NCBI GenBank assembly: GCA_003168335.1
Contig: PMSM01000007.1
Coordinates: forward strand, 176,910-240,909
From: Blastocatellia bacterium
GTDB taxonomy: Bacteria > Acidobacteriota > Blastocatellia > Pyrinomonadales > Pyrinomonadaceae
Length of the DNA: 64,000 bases
Direction of reading: 5' to 3'
A program made the position numbers and the translations under genes. How positions within the stretch are numbered: position 1 is the stretch's first letter; every line of letters starts with the position of its first letter. The notes under the pieces are model-generated. The model worked only from the letters and a program-made list of their open reading frames with translations, searched no databases and was not told the DNA's origin. This document shows positions 44,013-53,043 of this stretch, one piece after another.

Positions 44013-44262
44013 TGCAGTCGCCGTTATCTGAGACAGGTAGGCCTTCGATGTATAAGGTCTCCGGGCTGATGTCTTGCTCATTTGGCCATTGAACAGTGCC
44101 AAAGGCGAGATCTACCTTTCTGAAATAGTTGAGGTCTTTCAGTTCACGGAAAACTTCGTAATCCAGGTAAGGCTTAGTGTCGAATCTCTTGACGGTGCCG
44201 TCGCTGAAGCGTAGGTCAAGAGAAAAATCATCATTCGCCTTTACGGCAGTAACTTTATTCAT
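44005..44262 (-). CDS. DUF2442 domain protein (TA-like pair)
   Basis: This 85-residue protein starts at ATG 44262. The pattern VKANDDFSLDLRFSDGTVKRFD, then YFRKVDLAFGTVQWPNEQDISPETLYIEG is typical of DUF2442. Such proteins pair with DUF4160 or small antitoxin-like genes, as here with the frameshifted gene that follows. A second DUF2442 lies at 59761. Confidence 0.75.
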   Translation of the reverse strand: MNKVTAVKANDDFSLDLRFSDGTVKRFDTKPYLDYEVFRELKDLNYFRKVDLAFGTVQWPNEQDISPETLYIEGLPVSDNGDCNG

Positions 44263-44278
44263 TGGCTACGAACGATCA

Positions 44279-47080
44279 TTACAACTGCGAAGCCCCAACC
44301 GCCTCGCGAGCCTTCGCATCTTCATCTGCCGCGGACACCGCAGCAGCTTCCGCCGTCGCCTTTGCTTCCGCTTCCAGCGATGCATGGGCCGCGGCCAGGC
44401 GCGCGACTGGAACGCGGTACGGCGAACAGCTCACGTAGTTCAATCCGATCTCGTTGCAGAAAGCGATTGAGCTCGGGTCGCCGCCGTGCTCACCGCAGAT
44501 TCCAACCTTCAGGTTCGGCTTTACGCTGCGGCCGCGCTCGGCGCCGATGCGCACCAGCTCGCCCACGCCTTCGCGGTCGAGCACCTGGAAAGGATCGTCG
44601 GAAAGGATTTTGCGATCTACGTAGGACGGCAGGAAGCGTCCCGAGTCGTCGCGGCTCAAGCCGAAAGTTGTTTGCGTCAGATCATTTGTGCCGAAGGAAA
44701 AGAACGATGCGTGTTGGGCGATCTTGTCGGCAGTCAAACATGCGCGCGGCAACTCGATCATCGTGCCCACTTCATATTCGAACTTCAGGCCGTGTTCGCC
44801 CATCACCTGCCGCGCCACCTCGTGAATTACCTCGGACTGCTGCGCCAACTCTTCACTGACGGACACGAGCGGTACCATAATCTCGAGCGTTACCTGCTTC
44901 CGCTCGCCTTTGACCTGAATTGCTGCTTCGAAGATCGCGCGACACTGCATGCGGGTGACTTCGGGATACAAAAGGCCCAGGCGGCAGCCGCGGAAGCCGA
45001 GCATTGGATTGGACTCGCGAATTTTGTTGACGTGATGCAGCAACTGTCGTTTCTCGTCAATCTCGTCCAGCACGTGATCCATGTCCGCCAGCGTGACGGC
45101 GTGACGCAAAGCCATCTTCAACTCAGATAATTCACCCAAAAGCTCGTCAACGTTCGGCAGGAACTCGTGCAGTGGCGGATCGAGCAAACGAATCGTGACG
45201 GGAAAGCCGGCCATCTCGCGAAAGATGCCGACAAAGTCGCCGCGCTGCAGCGGGAGTAGTTTATCGAGAGCCTTCTCTCTGGCGCCGGTGCCGTCGGCCA
45301 GAATCATCTCGCGCATGCAGGCCAGCCGTTTGTCGCCAAAGAACATGTGCTCAGTGCGGCATAGGCCGATGCCTTCAGCTCCCATCGATCGCGCCACGCG
45401 AGCGTCATGCGGCGTGTCGGCATTCGCGCGCACTTTCAGGCGCCGAAATTCATCCGCCCATTTCATCAATTCGTAGAAATCGCTGCCCAGCGTCGGCTGA
45501 ATGGTCGGCACTTTACCGAGAAATACTCGACCCGTAGATCCATCGACCGTGATCCACTCTCCCTTAGTGACGACCTCGCCGTTCACACTGAACTGTTGCT
45601 GACTGTAATCCACTTCCAAAGCTGAGGCGCCGCTGACGCAGGGCTTCCCCATGCCGCGCGCGACCACCGCCGCGTGACTGGTCATGCCGCCGCGGGCCGT
45701 AACGATCGCCTGAGCCGCAACCATGCCGTGAAAATCATCGGGACTGGTTTCCTGTCGCACCAGCACAACCTGCGCACCTTCTTTGGCTACCTCTTCCGCC
45801 TCGTCGGGGCTGAATACAACTGTGCCCTGGGCGGCGCCGGGACTGGCCGGCAGACCGGTGGCGAGCACGCGCGCATCAGTCTTGGGATCGACTGTCGGAT
45901 GCAATAGCTGATCGAGATGCTCGGGAGTAACGCGTAGGATCGCGGTTGCGCGATCGATCAGTTTCTCGCTGGCCATATCCACCGCGATGCGTACCGAGGC
46001 CGCGCCGGTGCGCTTGCCGGTGCGGGTCTGCAACATCCAGAGCTTGCCGCGCTCGATCGTGAACTCGCAGTCCTGCATATCGTGATAATGCTTCTCGAGT
46101 AACTGCGTGATGGCATTGAACTGCTCGTAGACTTTCGGCAGTTCTCTTTTGAGCTGGCTGATCGGGTTCGGAGTGCGCGTGCCGGCGACCACATCTTCGC
46201 CCTGCGCGTTTAATAGGTATTCGCCGTAAAGTTCCTTCTTCCCAGTGGATGGATTGCGGGTGAAAGCGACGCCCGTGCCGCTGTTGGCGCCCATGTTGCC
46301 AAAGACCATCGCCTGCACATTGACCGCCGTGCCCAAATCGTCCGGGATGCGATTGATGCGGCGGTAATCGATGGCGCGGCGGCCCATCCACGAATTGAAC
46401 ACCGCGCCGATGGCCACGCGCAGTTGCTCATAAGGATCGTCGGGAATTGTTTGTTGCTCAGCCAGGATGATCTCTTTTTCAGCGGCGATGATTCCGCGCA
46501 GGTCTTCGGCTTTCAGATCGGTGTCTTTACCGCCGGCGGTTTGCGACTTGAAGCGATCCATTACGCGTTCGAACTTCTCGTGCGTCACGCCGATGACGAT
46601 TTCCCCGAAGAGGGAAGCGAAGCGCCGGTACGCGTCGAGGGCGAAGCGCAGATCACCGGTCTGTTCCGCCAGGCCCTGGACCGTCTCTTCGTTGAGACCA
46701 AGATTCAGGACCGTGTCCATCATGCCGGGCATCGAGAACGCCGCGCCCGATCGCACCGAAACCAGCAGCGGGTTCTTCGCATCGCCGAATTTTTTGCCGA
46801 CCTTCTTCTCGATCTCGTGGAGCGCACTGGTTACTTGTTGCCACATGCCTTCGGGAAATTGTTTGTTGTTTGAGTAATAGGCGTTACAGACTTCGGTGGT
46901 CACAATCAAACCCGGCGGGACCGGCAGGCCGGCTTGGGTCATCTCGCACAGTCCGGCGCCCTTGCCTCCGAACAGCGACTTGTTGTCGCCGCTGCCTTCT
47001 TCAAACAGAAAAACCCACTTGTGCTGCTGCTCGTCGGTTGTGTCGCTTGTTTCGGTCACGTCCAGGGTTGCTTCGCTCAC
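44279..47080 (-). CDS. ppdK: Pyruvate, phosphate dikinase
   Basis: This 933-residue enzyme interconverts pyruvate, ATP and phosphate with phosphoenolpyruvate, AMP and pyrophosphate. The N-terminal ATP-grasp domain starts FEEGSGDNKSLFGGKGAGLC; the central swivelling domain has the phospho-His motif GGMTSHAAVVARGMGKPC; the C-terminal TIM barrel includes GIGLCRTEHMFF, MLGFRGCRLG, FSFGTNDLTQTTFG and KVGICGEHGGDP. The length fits the bacterial enzyme. An Ala/Glu-rich tail (EAEAKATAEAAAVSAADEDA) is an extra. It suggests gluconeogenic or pyrophosphate-linked central metabolism. Confidence 0.95.
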   Translation of the reverse strand: MSEATLDVTETSDTTDEQQHKWVFLFEEGSGDNKSLFGGKGAGLCEMTQAGLPVPPGLIVTTEVCNAYYSNNKQFPEGMWQQVTSALHEIEKKVGKKFGDAKNPLLVSVRSGAAFSMPGMMDTVLNLGLNEETVQGLAEQTGDLRFALDAYRRFASLFGEIVIGVTHEKFERVMDRFKSQTAGGKDTDLKAEDLRGIIAAEKEIILAEQQTIPDDPYEQLRVAIGAVFNSWMGRRAIDYRRINRIPDDLGTAVNVQAMVFGNMGANSGTGVAFTRNPSTGKKELYGEYLLNAQGEDVVAGTRTPNPISQLKRELPKVYEQFNAITQLLEKHYHDMQDCEFTIERGKLWMLQTRTGKRTGAASVRIAVDMASEKLIDRATAILRVTPEHLDQLLHPTVDPKTDARVLATGLPASPGAAQGTVVFSPDEAEEVAKEGAQVVLVRQETSPDDFHGMVAAQAIVTARGGMTSHAAVVARGMGKPCVSGASALEVDYSQQQFSVNGEVVTKGEWITVDGSTGRVFLGKVPTIQPTLGSDFYELMKWADEFRRLKVRANADTPHDARVARSMGAEGIGLCRTEHMFFGDKRLACMREMILADGTGAREKALDKLLPLQRGDFVGIFREMAGFPVTIRLLDPPLHEFLPNVDELLGELSELKMALRHAVTLADMDHVLDEIDEKRQLLHHVNKIRESNPMLGFRGCRLGLLYPEVTRMQCRAIFEAAIQVKGERKQVTLEIMVPLVSVSEELAQQSEVIHEVARQVMGEHGLKFEYEVGTMIELPRACLTADKIAQHASFFSFGTNDLTQTTFGLSRDDSGRFLPSYVDRKILSDDPFQVLDREGVGELVRIGAERGRSVKPNLKVGICGEHGGDPSSIAFCNEIGLNYVSCSPYRVPVARLAAAHASLEAEAKATAEAAAVSAADEDAKAREAVGASQL

Positions 47081-47332
47081 GTTTAGTATTTACCTCGTTT
47101 GGGAATTATTGCGGGCCTAATCATACACCGATGGGGAGGATGACGCAGCCTGTCCGATGAAGGCTGGCCTGGATGCAAAAAATCACACTTGCGCTGGATG
47201 ATAGAGTGCTTGACTGACCTTCAATTAACCGAAAGGACTTCCGCGCCATGTCAGTTTTGCGCCTGTCGCCGCTTATTTGAAAGCTTAGTTCTGCACACTA
47301 CTCGTGGTAACTTATTGGCTGAGGTACTAGTC

Positions 47333-47656
47333 ATGGTCGCTGTAATCAACTCACTAATCGAAATCGACGAGAAAGGTGTTCCCTGGATTAGCGGAGCGAA
47401 TACGAAGGTCGTCGAAGTCGTGCTCGACAAGATGGCCCACGGTTCGAGCCCCGAGGAGATGCACCTTCAGTACCCTCATCTTTCCCTGGCCCAGATTCAC
47501 GCTGCGCTGTCTTATTACTATGAACATCAGGCCGAGCTTGACGCGGACATTGCGCGTTGGGATCGAGAGGTCGAAGCGCTGCGGGCTGAACAGCCGGACT
47601 CTCCGTTGCGGCAAAGGCTGCGGGCTTTGAAGCATGAGCGTTCGACTCTACTTTGA
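47333..47656 (+). CDS. DUF433 antitoxin-like protein
   Basis: ATG 47333 (107 residues) is chosen within a longer frame because the family start MVAVINSLIEIDEKGVPWIS fits. DUF433 is an HTH-type antitoxin domain (TKVVEVVLDKMAHGSSPEEM, QYPHLSLAQIHAALSYYYEH). It overlaps the following DUF5615 gene by 23 bp, a typical VapBC-like arrangement. Confidence 0.8.
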   Translation: MVAVINSLIEIDEKGVPWISGANTKVVEVVLDKMAHGSSPEEMHLQYPHLSLAQIHAALSYYYEHQAELDADIARWDREVEALRAEQPDSPLRQRLRALKHERSTLL

Positions 47657-47981
47657 TGTTCAGGTTCGTCGTGCGGTCGCGGACGGTTTGCGTCTGCGGG
47701 GCGTTGATGTTCTTAGAGCGCAGGAAGATGGGGCTGCTGAACTCGAGGATCCGGAATTGTTGGATCGTGCGGGCGAGTTAGGGCGTTTGCTTTTCACTCA
47801 GGATAAGGATTTATTGCGAGAAGCAGCTAAACGCCAACGCGCCGGTGAACATTTTTCTGGCATCATCTTCGCTCACCAACGTTACGTCAACATTATCAAA
47901 TGTATTACCGACCTTGAGATCATCGCGAAGGACAGCGAGCCGGACGAGTGGATTGGCCGCGTCGAACACCTGCCGCTCTAG
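47634..47981 (+). CDS. DUF5615 PIN-like toxin
   Basis: This 115-residue protein has the PIN-like layout: LYFDVQVRRAVADGLRLRGV, LFTQDKDLLREAAKRQRAGE and DLEIIAKDSEPDEWIGRVEH. Acidic residues D8, D57/D59 would form the metal site of an RNase. Its partner is the overlapping DUF433 protein. Confidence 0.8.
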   Translation: MSVRLYFDVQVRRAVADGLRLRGVDVLRAQEDGAAELEDPELLDRAGELGRLLFTQDKDLLREAAKRQRAGEHFSGIIFAHQRYVNIIKCITDLEIIAKDSEPDEWIGRVEHLPL

Positions 47982-48005
47982 TGAACGTTGTTTGAAAGCT
48001 CTCGA

Positions 48006-49565
48006 TTAGAGACTAAAGATCGGCGCGACGCCGATACTTGGAGCAACACCCGTTAGTTTTAGTGGGCCAATCCTAGAAGTATCATAAAACGAGACTCCCA
48101 GGTTTCTGAGCCAGTTAAAGTTAGGATCAGTTGCGATGTGATCAGGGCCACGTAGTGATGGGAGCCAGCCCTTTACACGTGCTTCGTAACTTACTAGCCA
48201 GTTACTCCCGTAGAGTTCGTCGACAGTCATCAAGCCCTCCCACATTGTTGTGTCGAACGGATTGGGTATAAGGCCCAGCGATCGGGCGTGAAGAGTTGTA
48301 AGCACGACCGTGCAATCGGTAGTTTGTTCCAGCGCTCTCAAGGCATTTGGCTCAATTGGAAGTTCAAGCGAAAGCAGACCCCATAGACTCCAGACGGCCT
48401 CGCTTCCGTGACCCAGAGCCGCATGCTGACTAATTAGACCATTCAGAACTTCGCTTACGAGATCGTTCTCTAAGCCAAGACCCTCCTCACGTCCTTGCAG
48501 TAGATAGCCAAGGGCTGTGGCAAGCGTGGCTGGTTCGGCGACTACTGCTTGAAGAAGAAGGTGCTGAAAAAACGGCCAGTTTGCAGGATCCCATCTTACA
48601 TTTTTCAGTCGACCGACGGTGTACCTAAGAACGTGTTCATCTGGATTCAAGCGGGCATGCTCGAACGCGGTATCGAATACTCTCAGCACGTCTCGAGCTT
48701 GAGACATCTGAGAGTTTCGCAGGGGCAACGATCTGATTTCCGTCACCCACGGAAACTCGTGTGGTATCGGCAATCGCTGAATCCGAGTCTTTTTCGGATT
48801 AGGATCGAGGCCAAATTCAGCTAGGATTTGTTCTAGTCTTGCTAGGGCGTCTTCTGCTTCAGAAGTACTTGAAAAAACCAATTCATAGTCATCAACCTAG
48901 CGCAGCCCACGGACACGCACGGACCTTTGAAATGATTCGTCGACTGCGGCAAGCACAATCTCCGAGACTATTAGAGAAGCATCCGGTCCGATGGCGATTC
49001 CCATGGTCTGGCCATCCTGCATGTTACGAAGCGCACGGTCCAATCGGTTTCCAAGCAGTCCGTAGTCGCGTCGACGTTGCTTAGCGATCAACTTGGAGTG
49101 AAGCGCCCATGGAATGCTATGGGTATAAATCGAGTTGTAGAAACGCGAAACGTCCGTGTGAAGTATTGTTTTCCCCGCAGCTCTTCCGGCCGCTCGGAAC
49201 GGAACAAGATCGGCTTGATTCGGGACTTGAGGAAGAACTGCCCGAGCTCCAGCAGTGTAAAACTTAGGAATGCTCTTTGAAATCGTACTCTTGGCAATGT
49301 GAGCAGATATTGGTCGCCACGAGGCATCAATCTCCTTACAGAGGTTCGTATAGGCAATCGGGTTAGGAATCGCGAGAGGGCGTCTCAACGGCCCACTTCT
49401 TGGGACATTATGCTGGCATCCTTGTGACGTTCGCCCGGTCGCCCAAAAGGAGGGTGGAGCAGCACTAGCACGGGTGGCTACGCGCCTCATTGACGTGGTA
49501 TCGAAGACGGGAGGTAGCTCGCGCGGAAAGTATCCCCGTCCAAGTAGGTCGCGAAGCTTCTTCAT
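48006..49565 (-). pseudogene. Reverse transcriptase of the abi/UG type with amber codon in the catalytic YVDD motif
   Basis: The first part (49565-48897) begins MKKLRDLLGRGYFPRELPPV, typical of abortive-infection/unknown-group RTs, and contains LAIPNPIAYTNLCKEID, HTDVSRFYNSIYTHSIPWAL (first catalytic Asp) and GIAIGPDASLIVSEIVLAAV. It stops at TAG 48897-48899. The same frame continues with VDDYELVFSSTSEAEDALAR and a long C-terminal helical domain to 48006 (519 codons in all). The stop therefore replaces exactly the Tyr of YVDD. One base change (TAT/TAC to TAG) explains it; amber readthrough is the other option. No ncRNA partner is obvious. Confidence 0.85.
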
Positions 49566-49581
49566 ATTGACCCAACTAGGC

Positions 49582-51063
49582 CTAATACTTCGGCACGCTG
49601 GGATCGACTTCGTTGGACCAGGCGGTGATGCCGCCCGCCAGATTGATTAATTTGCCGGTGAAACCGGAACGCTGGAGGGCGTCGATCGCTTTGGCGCTCC
49701 GGCCGCCCATCTTGCAATGCACCACGGTTTCGCGGTCCGCGTCGATCTCGTTCATGCGATTGAGCACCTGGCCCAGTGGGATCAGTTTCGAATTGGGAAT
49801 CTGGGCGATTTCGTATTCGTTTGGCTCGCGCACGTCGATGATTTGAATGTTGTCGCCGTTGTCGAGTCGTGCTTTCAGTTCAGTCGCTGTGATTTCTTCC
49901 ATAGTTGTTTGGGCCGCCTGTGGTTGTTGAGTGATTCCGCAAAACTCTTCGTAATCGATTAACTCTTTAATCGTCGGATTGTCGCCGCAGACCGGGCAAT
50001 CCGGATTCTTGCGCAGCTTCAATTCGCGAAAGCGCATCCGCCACGCGTCGACCAGCAGCAGCCGGTTAACCATGATGTCCGGCGCGCCCAGGATGATCTT
50101 GATTGTCTCAGTCGCCTGAATCGCGCCGATGATTCCCGGCAGCACCCCGAGCACGCCGCCTTCTGCGCATGAAGGCACTAAACCCGGCGGCGGTGGTTCA
50201 GGATAGAGGCAACGATAGCACGGGCCGCGCTCGGCCCAAAAGACGCTGGCCTGTCCTTCAAAGCGAAAGATTGACCCGTAAACATTCGGCTTGCCGGCCA
50301 GCACGCAGGCGTCGTTAACCAGGTATCGGGTCGGAAAATTGTCCGTGCCATCGACGATCACGTCGTAATTGCGGAACAGGCTCATCGCGTTGGCGCTGGT
50401 CAGCCTGGTTTCGTGGGTTTCGATCTCGACGTGCGGATTGATATCTTCCAGTCGATCGCGCGCGGAAGCGATCTTGGGCCGGCCGACATCCTTTGTTCCA
50501 TGGATGATTTGTCTCTGCAAATTTGAAGCTTCAACCACATCAAAATCGACGAGACCAAGCCGGCCCACGCCGGCCGCCGCCAGATACATTCCCAGGGGCG
50601 CTCCTAAGCCACCCGTGCCGATCATCAGGACACTCGCGGCTTTCAATTTTCGCTGACCGGTCATGCCGACTTCCGGCATGATCAAGTGCCGGCTATAGCG
50701 CCCGACTTCTTCATTGGAAAGCATGGGCAGAATCGCGTCTGCGCTTATGATCGGCTTGCTCTCGGTCGCGGTTTGGTCAAGCACCGCCGAGCCGCCGGCG
50801 ATCGAGGGCACGATCAGGATCGTGTCGCCTTCTTTGACGGGCGTGTTCGGGCCATCCGTGTGACGGATGTCCTCGTCGTTGACGTACACGTTCACGAAAT
50901 TCCGCAACGTGTTCTGATCGTTGAATAGATGCCGGCGTAGTTCAGCGTGCACGGAGGTGAGCTGATCCAGCGCCTCGCCCGCCGTGGTTGCCTCAACTTC
51001 AATCTCAGATTGTCCGGCGGCGAATTGTCGCAGGGGAGTAGGTATGGTGATTGTGACTGGCAT
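49582..51063 (-). CDS. moeB: MoaD/CysO-MoeB-rhodanese triple fusion (sulfur-carrier activating enzyme)
   Basis: This 493-residue protein has three modules. Residues 1-92 are a MoaD/ThiS/CysO-like carrier ending in the Gly-Gly pair G90-G91 (IVPSIAGGSAV). Residues about 112-375 are a MoeB/ThiF E1 domain with GTGGLGAPLG (149-158), ATP site R-region, and zinc Cys pairs C282/C285 and C356/C359. Residues about 388-493 are a rhodanese with active Cys450 (HCKMGGRS). The E1 adenylates the carrier C-terminus and the rhodanese supplies sulfur. Because the Gly-Gly is internal, a protease must release it; the JAMM gene upstream is the candidate. Confidence 0.9.
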   Translation of the reverse strand: MPVTITIPTPLRQFAAGQSEIEVEATTAGEALDQLTSVHAELRRHLFNDQNTLRNFVNVYVNDEDIRHTDGPNTPVKEGDTILIVPSIAGGSAVLDQTATESKPIISADAILPMLSNEEVGRYSRHLIMPEVGMTGQRKLKAASVLMIGTGGLGAPLGMYLAAAGVGRLGLVDFDVVEASNLQRQIIHGTKDVGRPKIASARDRLEDINPHVEIETHETRLTSANAMSLFRNYDVIVDGTDNFPTRYLVNDACVLAGKPNVYGSIFRFEGQASVFWAERGPCYRCLYPEPPPPGLVPSCAEGGVLGVLPGIIGAIQATETIKIILGAPDIMVNRLLLVDAWRMRFRELKLRKNPDCPVCGDNPTIKELIDYEEFCGITQQPQAAQTTMEEITATELKARLDNGDNIQIIDVREPNEYEIAQIPNSKLIPLGQVLNRMNEIDADRETVVHCKMGGRSAKAIDALQRSGFTGKLINLAGGITAWSNEVDPSVPKY

Positions 51064-51104
51064 GACTCTACCTCTTTCAATTATTCACAAATCTCGCTAT
51101 TAAC

Positions 51105-51156
51105 GTTTAGAGTCGGGCTACTGCCCGACCGGGCGGGCGGTAGCCCGCTCCTAAAC
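51105..51156. repeat. REP-like palindrome, copy A
   Basis: GTTTAG and CTAAAC bound two inner hairpins with core CGGGCTACTGCCCG and CGGGCGGTAGCCCG. It includes the stop codon of the JAMM gene. Related copies are at 52947-52999 and 56153-56177. Confidence 0.7.
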
Positions 51157-51579
51157 CATCGATTCGATCTCTTCCGGATTGAAGCGCGAGCGGTCAGGTT
51201 CCATTTCCCACGACCTTAAATCGATCGCGTGGCCCTTCTCGACCGAGACGACGACATACGAATAAGTTGGCCAGGCATGATCCAGATCGTATTTCGACGG
51301 CATCGCGCGATCGTCCGGATGCGAATGATAGAAGCCGACGACATCGAGGCCTTTTTCCCGTGCGTACTTTTCGCCGCGCATCAATTCGTCGGGCCGGATC
51401 AGAAACCGGTTGCGCTTGGCCTCCTCCTCGCGCGCGTTTGAGATCGGATAAGTCTCGCTCACGATCTTGTGGCCATTGTTCTCGAATCGTCCCAGCATCA
51501 GACCGCAGCATTCAAACGGATAGTCGCGCTCGCCATGTTGGCGAATATCGGTTAGATGCTGCTCGTCTAACGTAATCAT
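51151..51579 (-). CDS. JAMM/Mov34 metalloprotease (Mec-type)
   Basis: ATG 51579 (142 residues). The JAMM motif is complete: E23 (PFECCGLMLG), H85-S-H87 (YHSHPDD), S95 and D98 (SKYDLD). In actinobacteria Mec+ releases cysteine from the CysO-Cys adduct formed by CysM; this gene lies in the same cluster as the carrier-E1 fusion and a cysteine synthase. It could therefore both mature the fused carrier and liberate cysteine. Its length fits the minimal Mec family. Confidence 0.88.
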   Translation of the reverse strand: MITLDEQHLTDIRQHGERDYPFECCGLMLGRFENNGHKIVSETYPISNAREEEAKRNRFLIRPDELMRGEKYAREKGLDVVGFYHSHPDDRAMPSKYDLDHAWPTYSYVVVSVEKGHAIDLRSWEMEPDRSRFNPEEIESMV

Positions 51580-51592
51580 CCTCTTGTTGCTG

Positions 51593-51720
51593 GGAGCGCG
51601 GACGTCTCGTCCGCACAGCGTGCTTAGCACGCTCAACCCTTTTTTCTAACACAAGAAACTGTTCGCGCTTCGCGCTCAATGCGGACGGGACGTCCGCGCA
51701 ACCAGCGAAACGGAGCCGCT
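51593..51720. repeat. Tandem-hairpin intergenic repeat
   Basis: Hairpins GCGGACGTCTCGTCCGC, GCGTGCTTAGCACGC, CGCGCTTCGCG and GCGGACGGGACGTCCGC follow one another between the PLP enzyme and the JAMM gene. Such palindrome clusters are host-genome REP elements. Confidence 0.5.
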
Positions 51721-51721
51721 C

Positions 51722-52927
51722 TTACGCCTCAAGCGCCTGCTCGATATCCGCGATGATGTCCTTGATGCTCTCGATGCCGACTGAAATACGAACCAGCCCA
51801 TCACTGATTCCAAGTTGTTTGCGACGCGCCGGCGACAGATCTCGATGCGAAGCCGTCGGCGGATGCAGCACGCTGGTGAAAACATCGCCGAGACTGGTCG
51901 ACCGCACGCAAAGCTTGAGCGCGTCCATGAAACGAAAAGCCGCTGCCCGGCTGTTGTCTTTCAATTCAATCGAAACCAGGGCGCCCATGTGGTTGTCGCG
52001 CAGAATTCGCTGCGCTACATCGCGCTCTTCGGCCGCGGCGAATCCGGGAAAATAAACCCGGCCGATGCGTGGATGGTTTCGCAGGTACTCAACCAGCGCC
52101 GCCGCATTTTCACAATGCCGGTCCATGCGCACGGCCAGCGTCTTTAGCCCCCGCAGGATCTGGTGCGCTTCCCACGGGCTCAGCACGCCGCCTACAAGTT
52201 TCATCACCCCAATCAAAGCCATGCTGTCGGCCTGGTCACGCGAGATCGCGACGCCCCCCATCGCATCCGCGTGTCCGCTCAGAAATTTCGTGGCACTGTG
52301 CACGACGATATCCGCTCCGTGCTTCAATGGCTGACATAGATAAGGTGACGCAAAAGTATTGTCGACGATCAGCCGGGCGCCGACCGCCCACGCGATCCCG
52401 GCACAGGCGTCGATGTCAAAAATTTTGAGCAGTGGGTTCGAGATCGTTTCCGCGATAAGAACACGGGGCTTGGCCTCGGTCGCTTTGGCGCGCAAGCCAT
52501 CAAGGTCACTGAAATCTGCCGTAGTGGTTTTGATCCCGAAAGAGCCGAAGATGGTTTGGAGCTGACTGGTCGTCGCGCCGTATAGATCCTGCGAGGCGAG
52601 AACGGTTGCGCCCGGCGATAACTCGCAGGCGAACAGGGCCGCATGCAGCGCCGCCATTCCTGACGAATAAGCGCACGCGGTCGCACCGTCTTCCGCCGTG
52701 CAAATCGCGTCTTCAAAAGCATTGACAGTTGGATTGCCATAGCGCGTGTAGATATAGCCCGGCTTGTCACCCGCAAACACCTGATCGATCTCCTCCATCG
52801 ATTCGTAGGTGAAAGTCGCGCTGGCATAGATCGGTGTCGAGGTCGGCTGGCCGGAGGGTGGTTTGGTTCGCTCGCCGGCGTGAACCAACTGCGTCGTGAT
52901 ATCCAACTTGTCTTTAGCGCTGGCCAT
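51722..52927 (-). CDS. Cys/Met-metabolism PLP enzyme (cystathionine gamma-synthase family)
   Basis: ATG 52927 (401 residues) is chosen over the upstream TTG. The PLP lysine lies in VVHSATKFLSGHAD (K217 in the longer numbering), with CAYSSGMAALHAAL and GYIYTRYGNPTVNA typical of gamma-synthase/lyase or O-acetylhomoserine sulfhydrylase. The exact reaction cannot be set from sequence. It lies between the cysteine synthase and the JAMM gene on the same strand, consistent with methionine-cysteine interconversion. A REP element (52947-52999) separates it from cysM. Confidence 0.85.
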   Translation of the reverse strand: MASAKDKLDITTQLVHAGERTKPPSGQPTSTPIYASATFTYESMEEIDQVFAGDKPGYIYTRYGNPTVNAFEDAICTAEDGATACAYSSGMAALHAALFACELSPGATVLASQDLYGATTSQLQTIFGSFGIKTTTADFSDLDGLRAKATEAKPRVLIAETISNPLLKIFDIDACAGIAWAVGARLIVDNTFASPYLCQPLKHGADIVVHSATKFLSGHADAMGGVAISRDQADSMALIGVMKLVGGVLSPWEAHQILRGLKTLAVRMDRHCENAAALVEYLRNHPRIGRVYFPGFAAAEERDVAQRILRDNHMGALVSIELKDNSRAAAFRFMDALKLCVRSTSLGDVFTSVLHPPTASHRDLSPARRKQLGISDGLVRISVGIESIKDIIADIEQALEA

Positions 52928-52946
52928 AGTCGTCAACTTTATGAAG

Positions 52947-52999
52947 GTTTAGAAGCGGGCTACTGCCCGCTTTGGTCGGGCAGTAGCCCGACTCTAAAC
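52947..52999. repeat. REP-like palindrome, copy B
   Basis: Same design as copy A: GTTTAG, core CGGGCTACTGCCCG, core CGGGCAGTAGCCCG, CTAAAC. A smaller palindrome GACAAAACCCGTTTTGTC follows at about 53015. Confidence 0.7.
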
Positions 53000-53043
53000 A
53001 ATGCAGGAGCGTTATCGACAAAACCCGTTTTGTCGAACATTAC

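Noticed and set aside
47312..47327. GTGGTAACTTATTGGC resembling a TnsB site
   Set aside because: Single, isolated and outside the element; likely chance.
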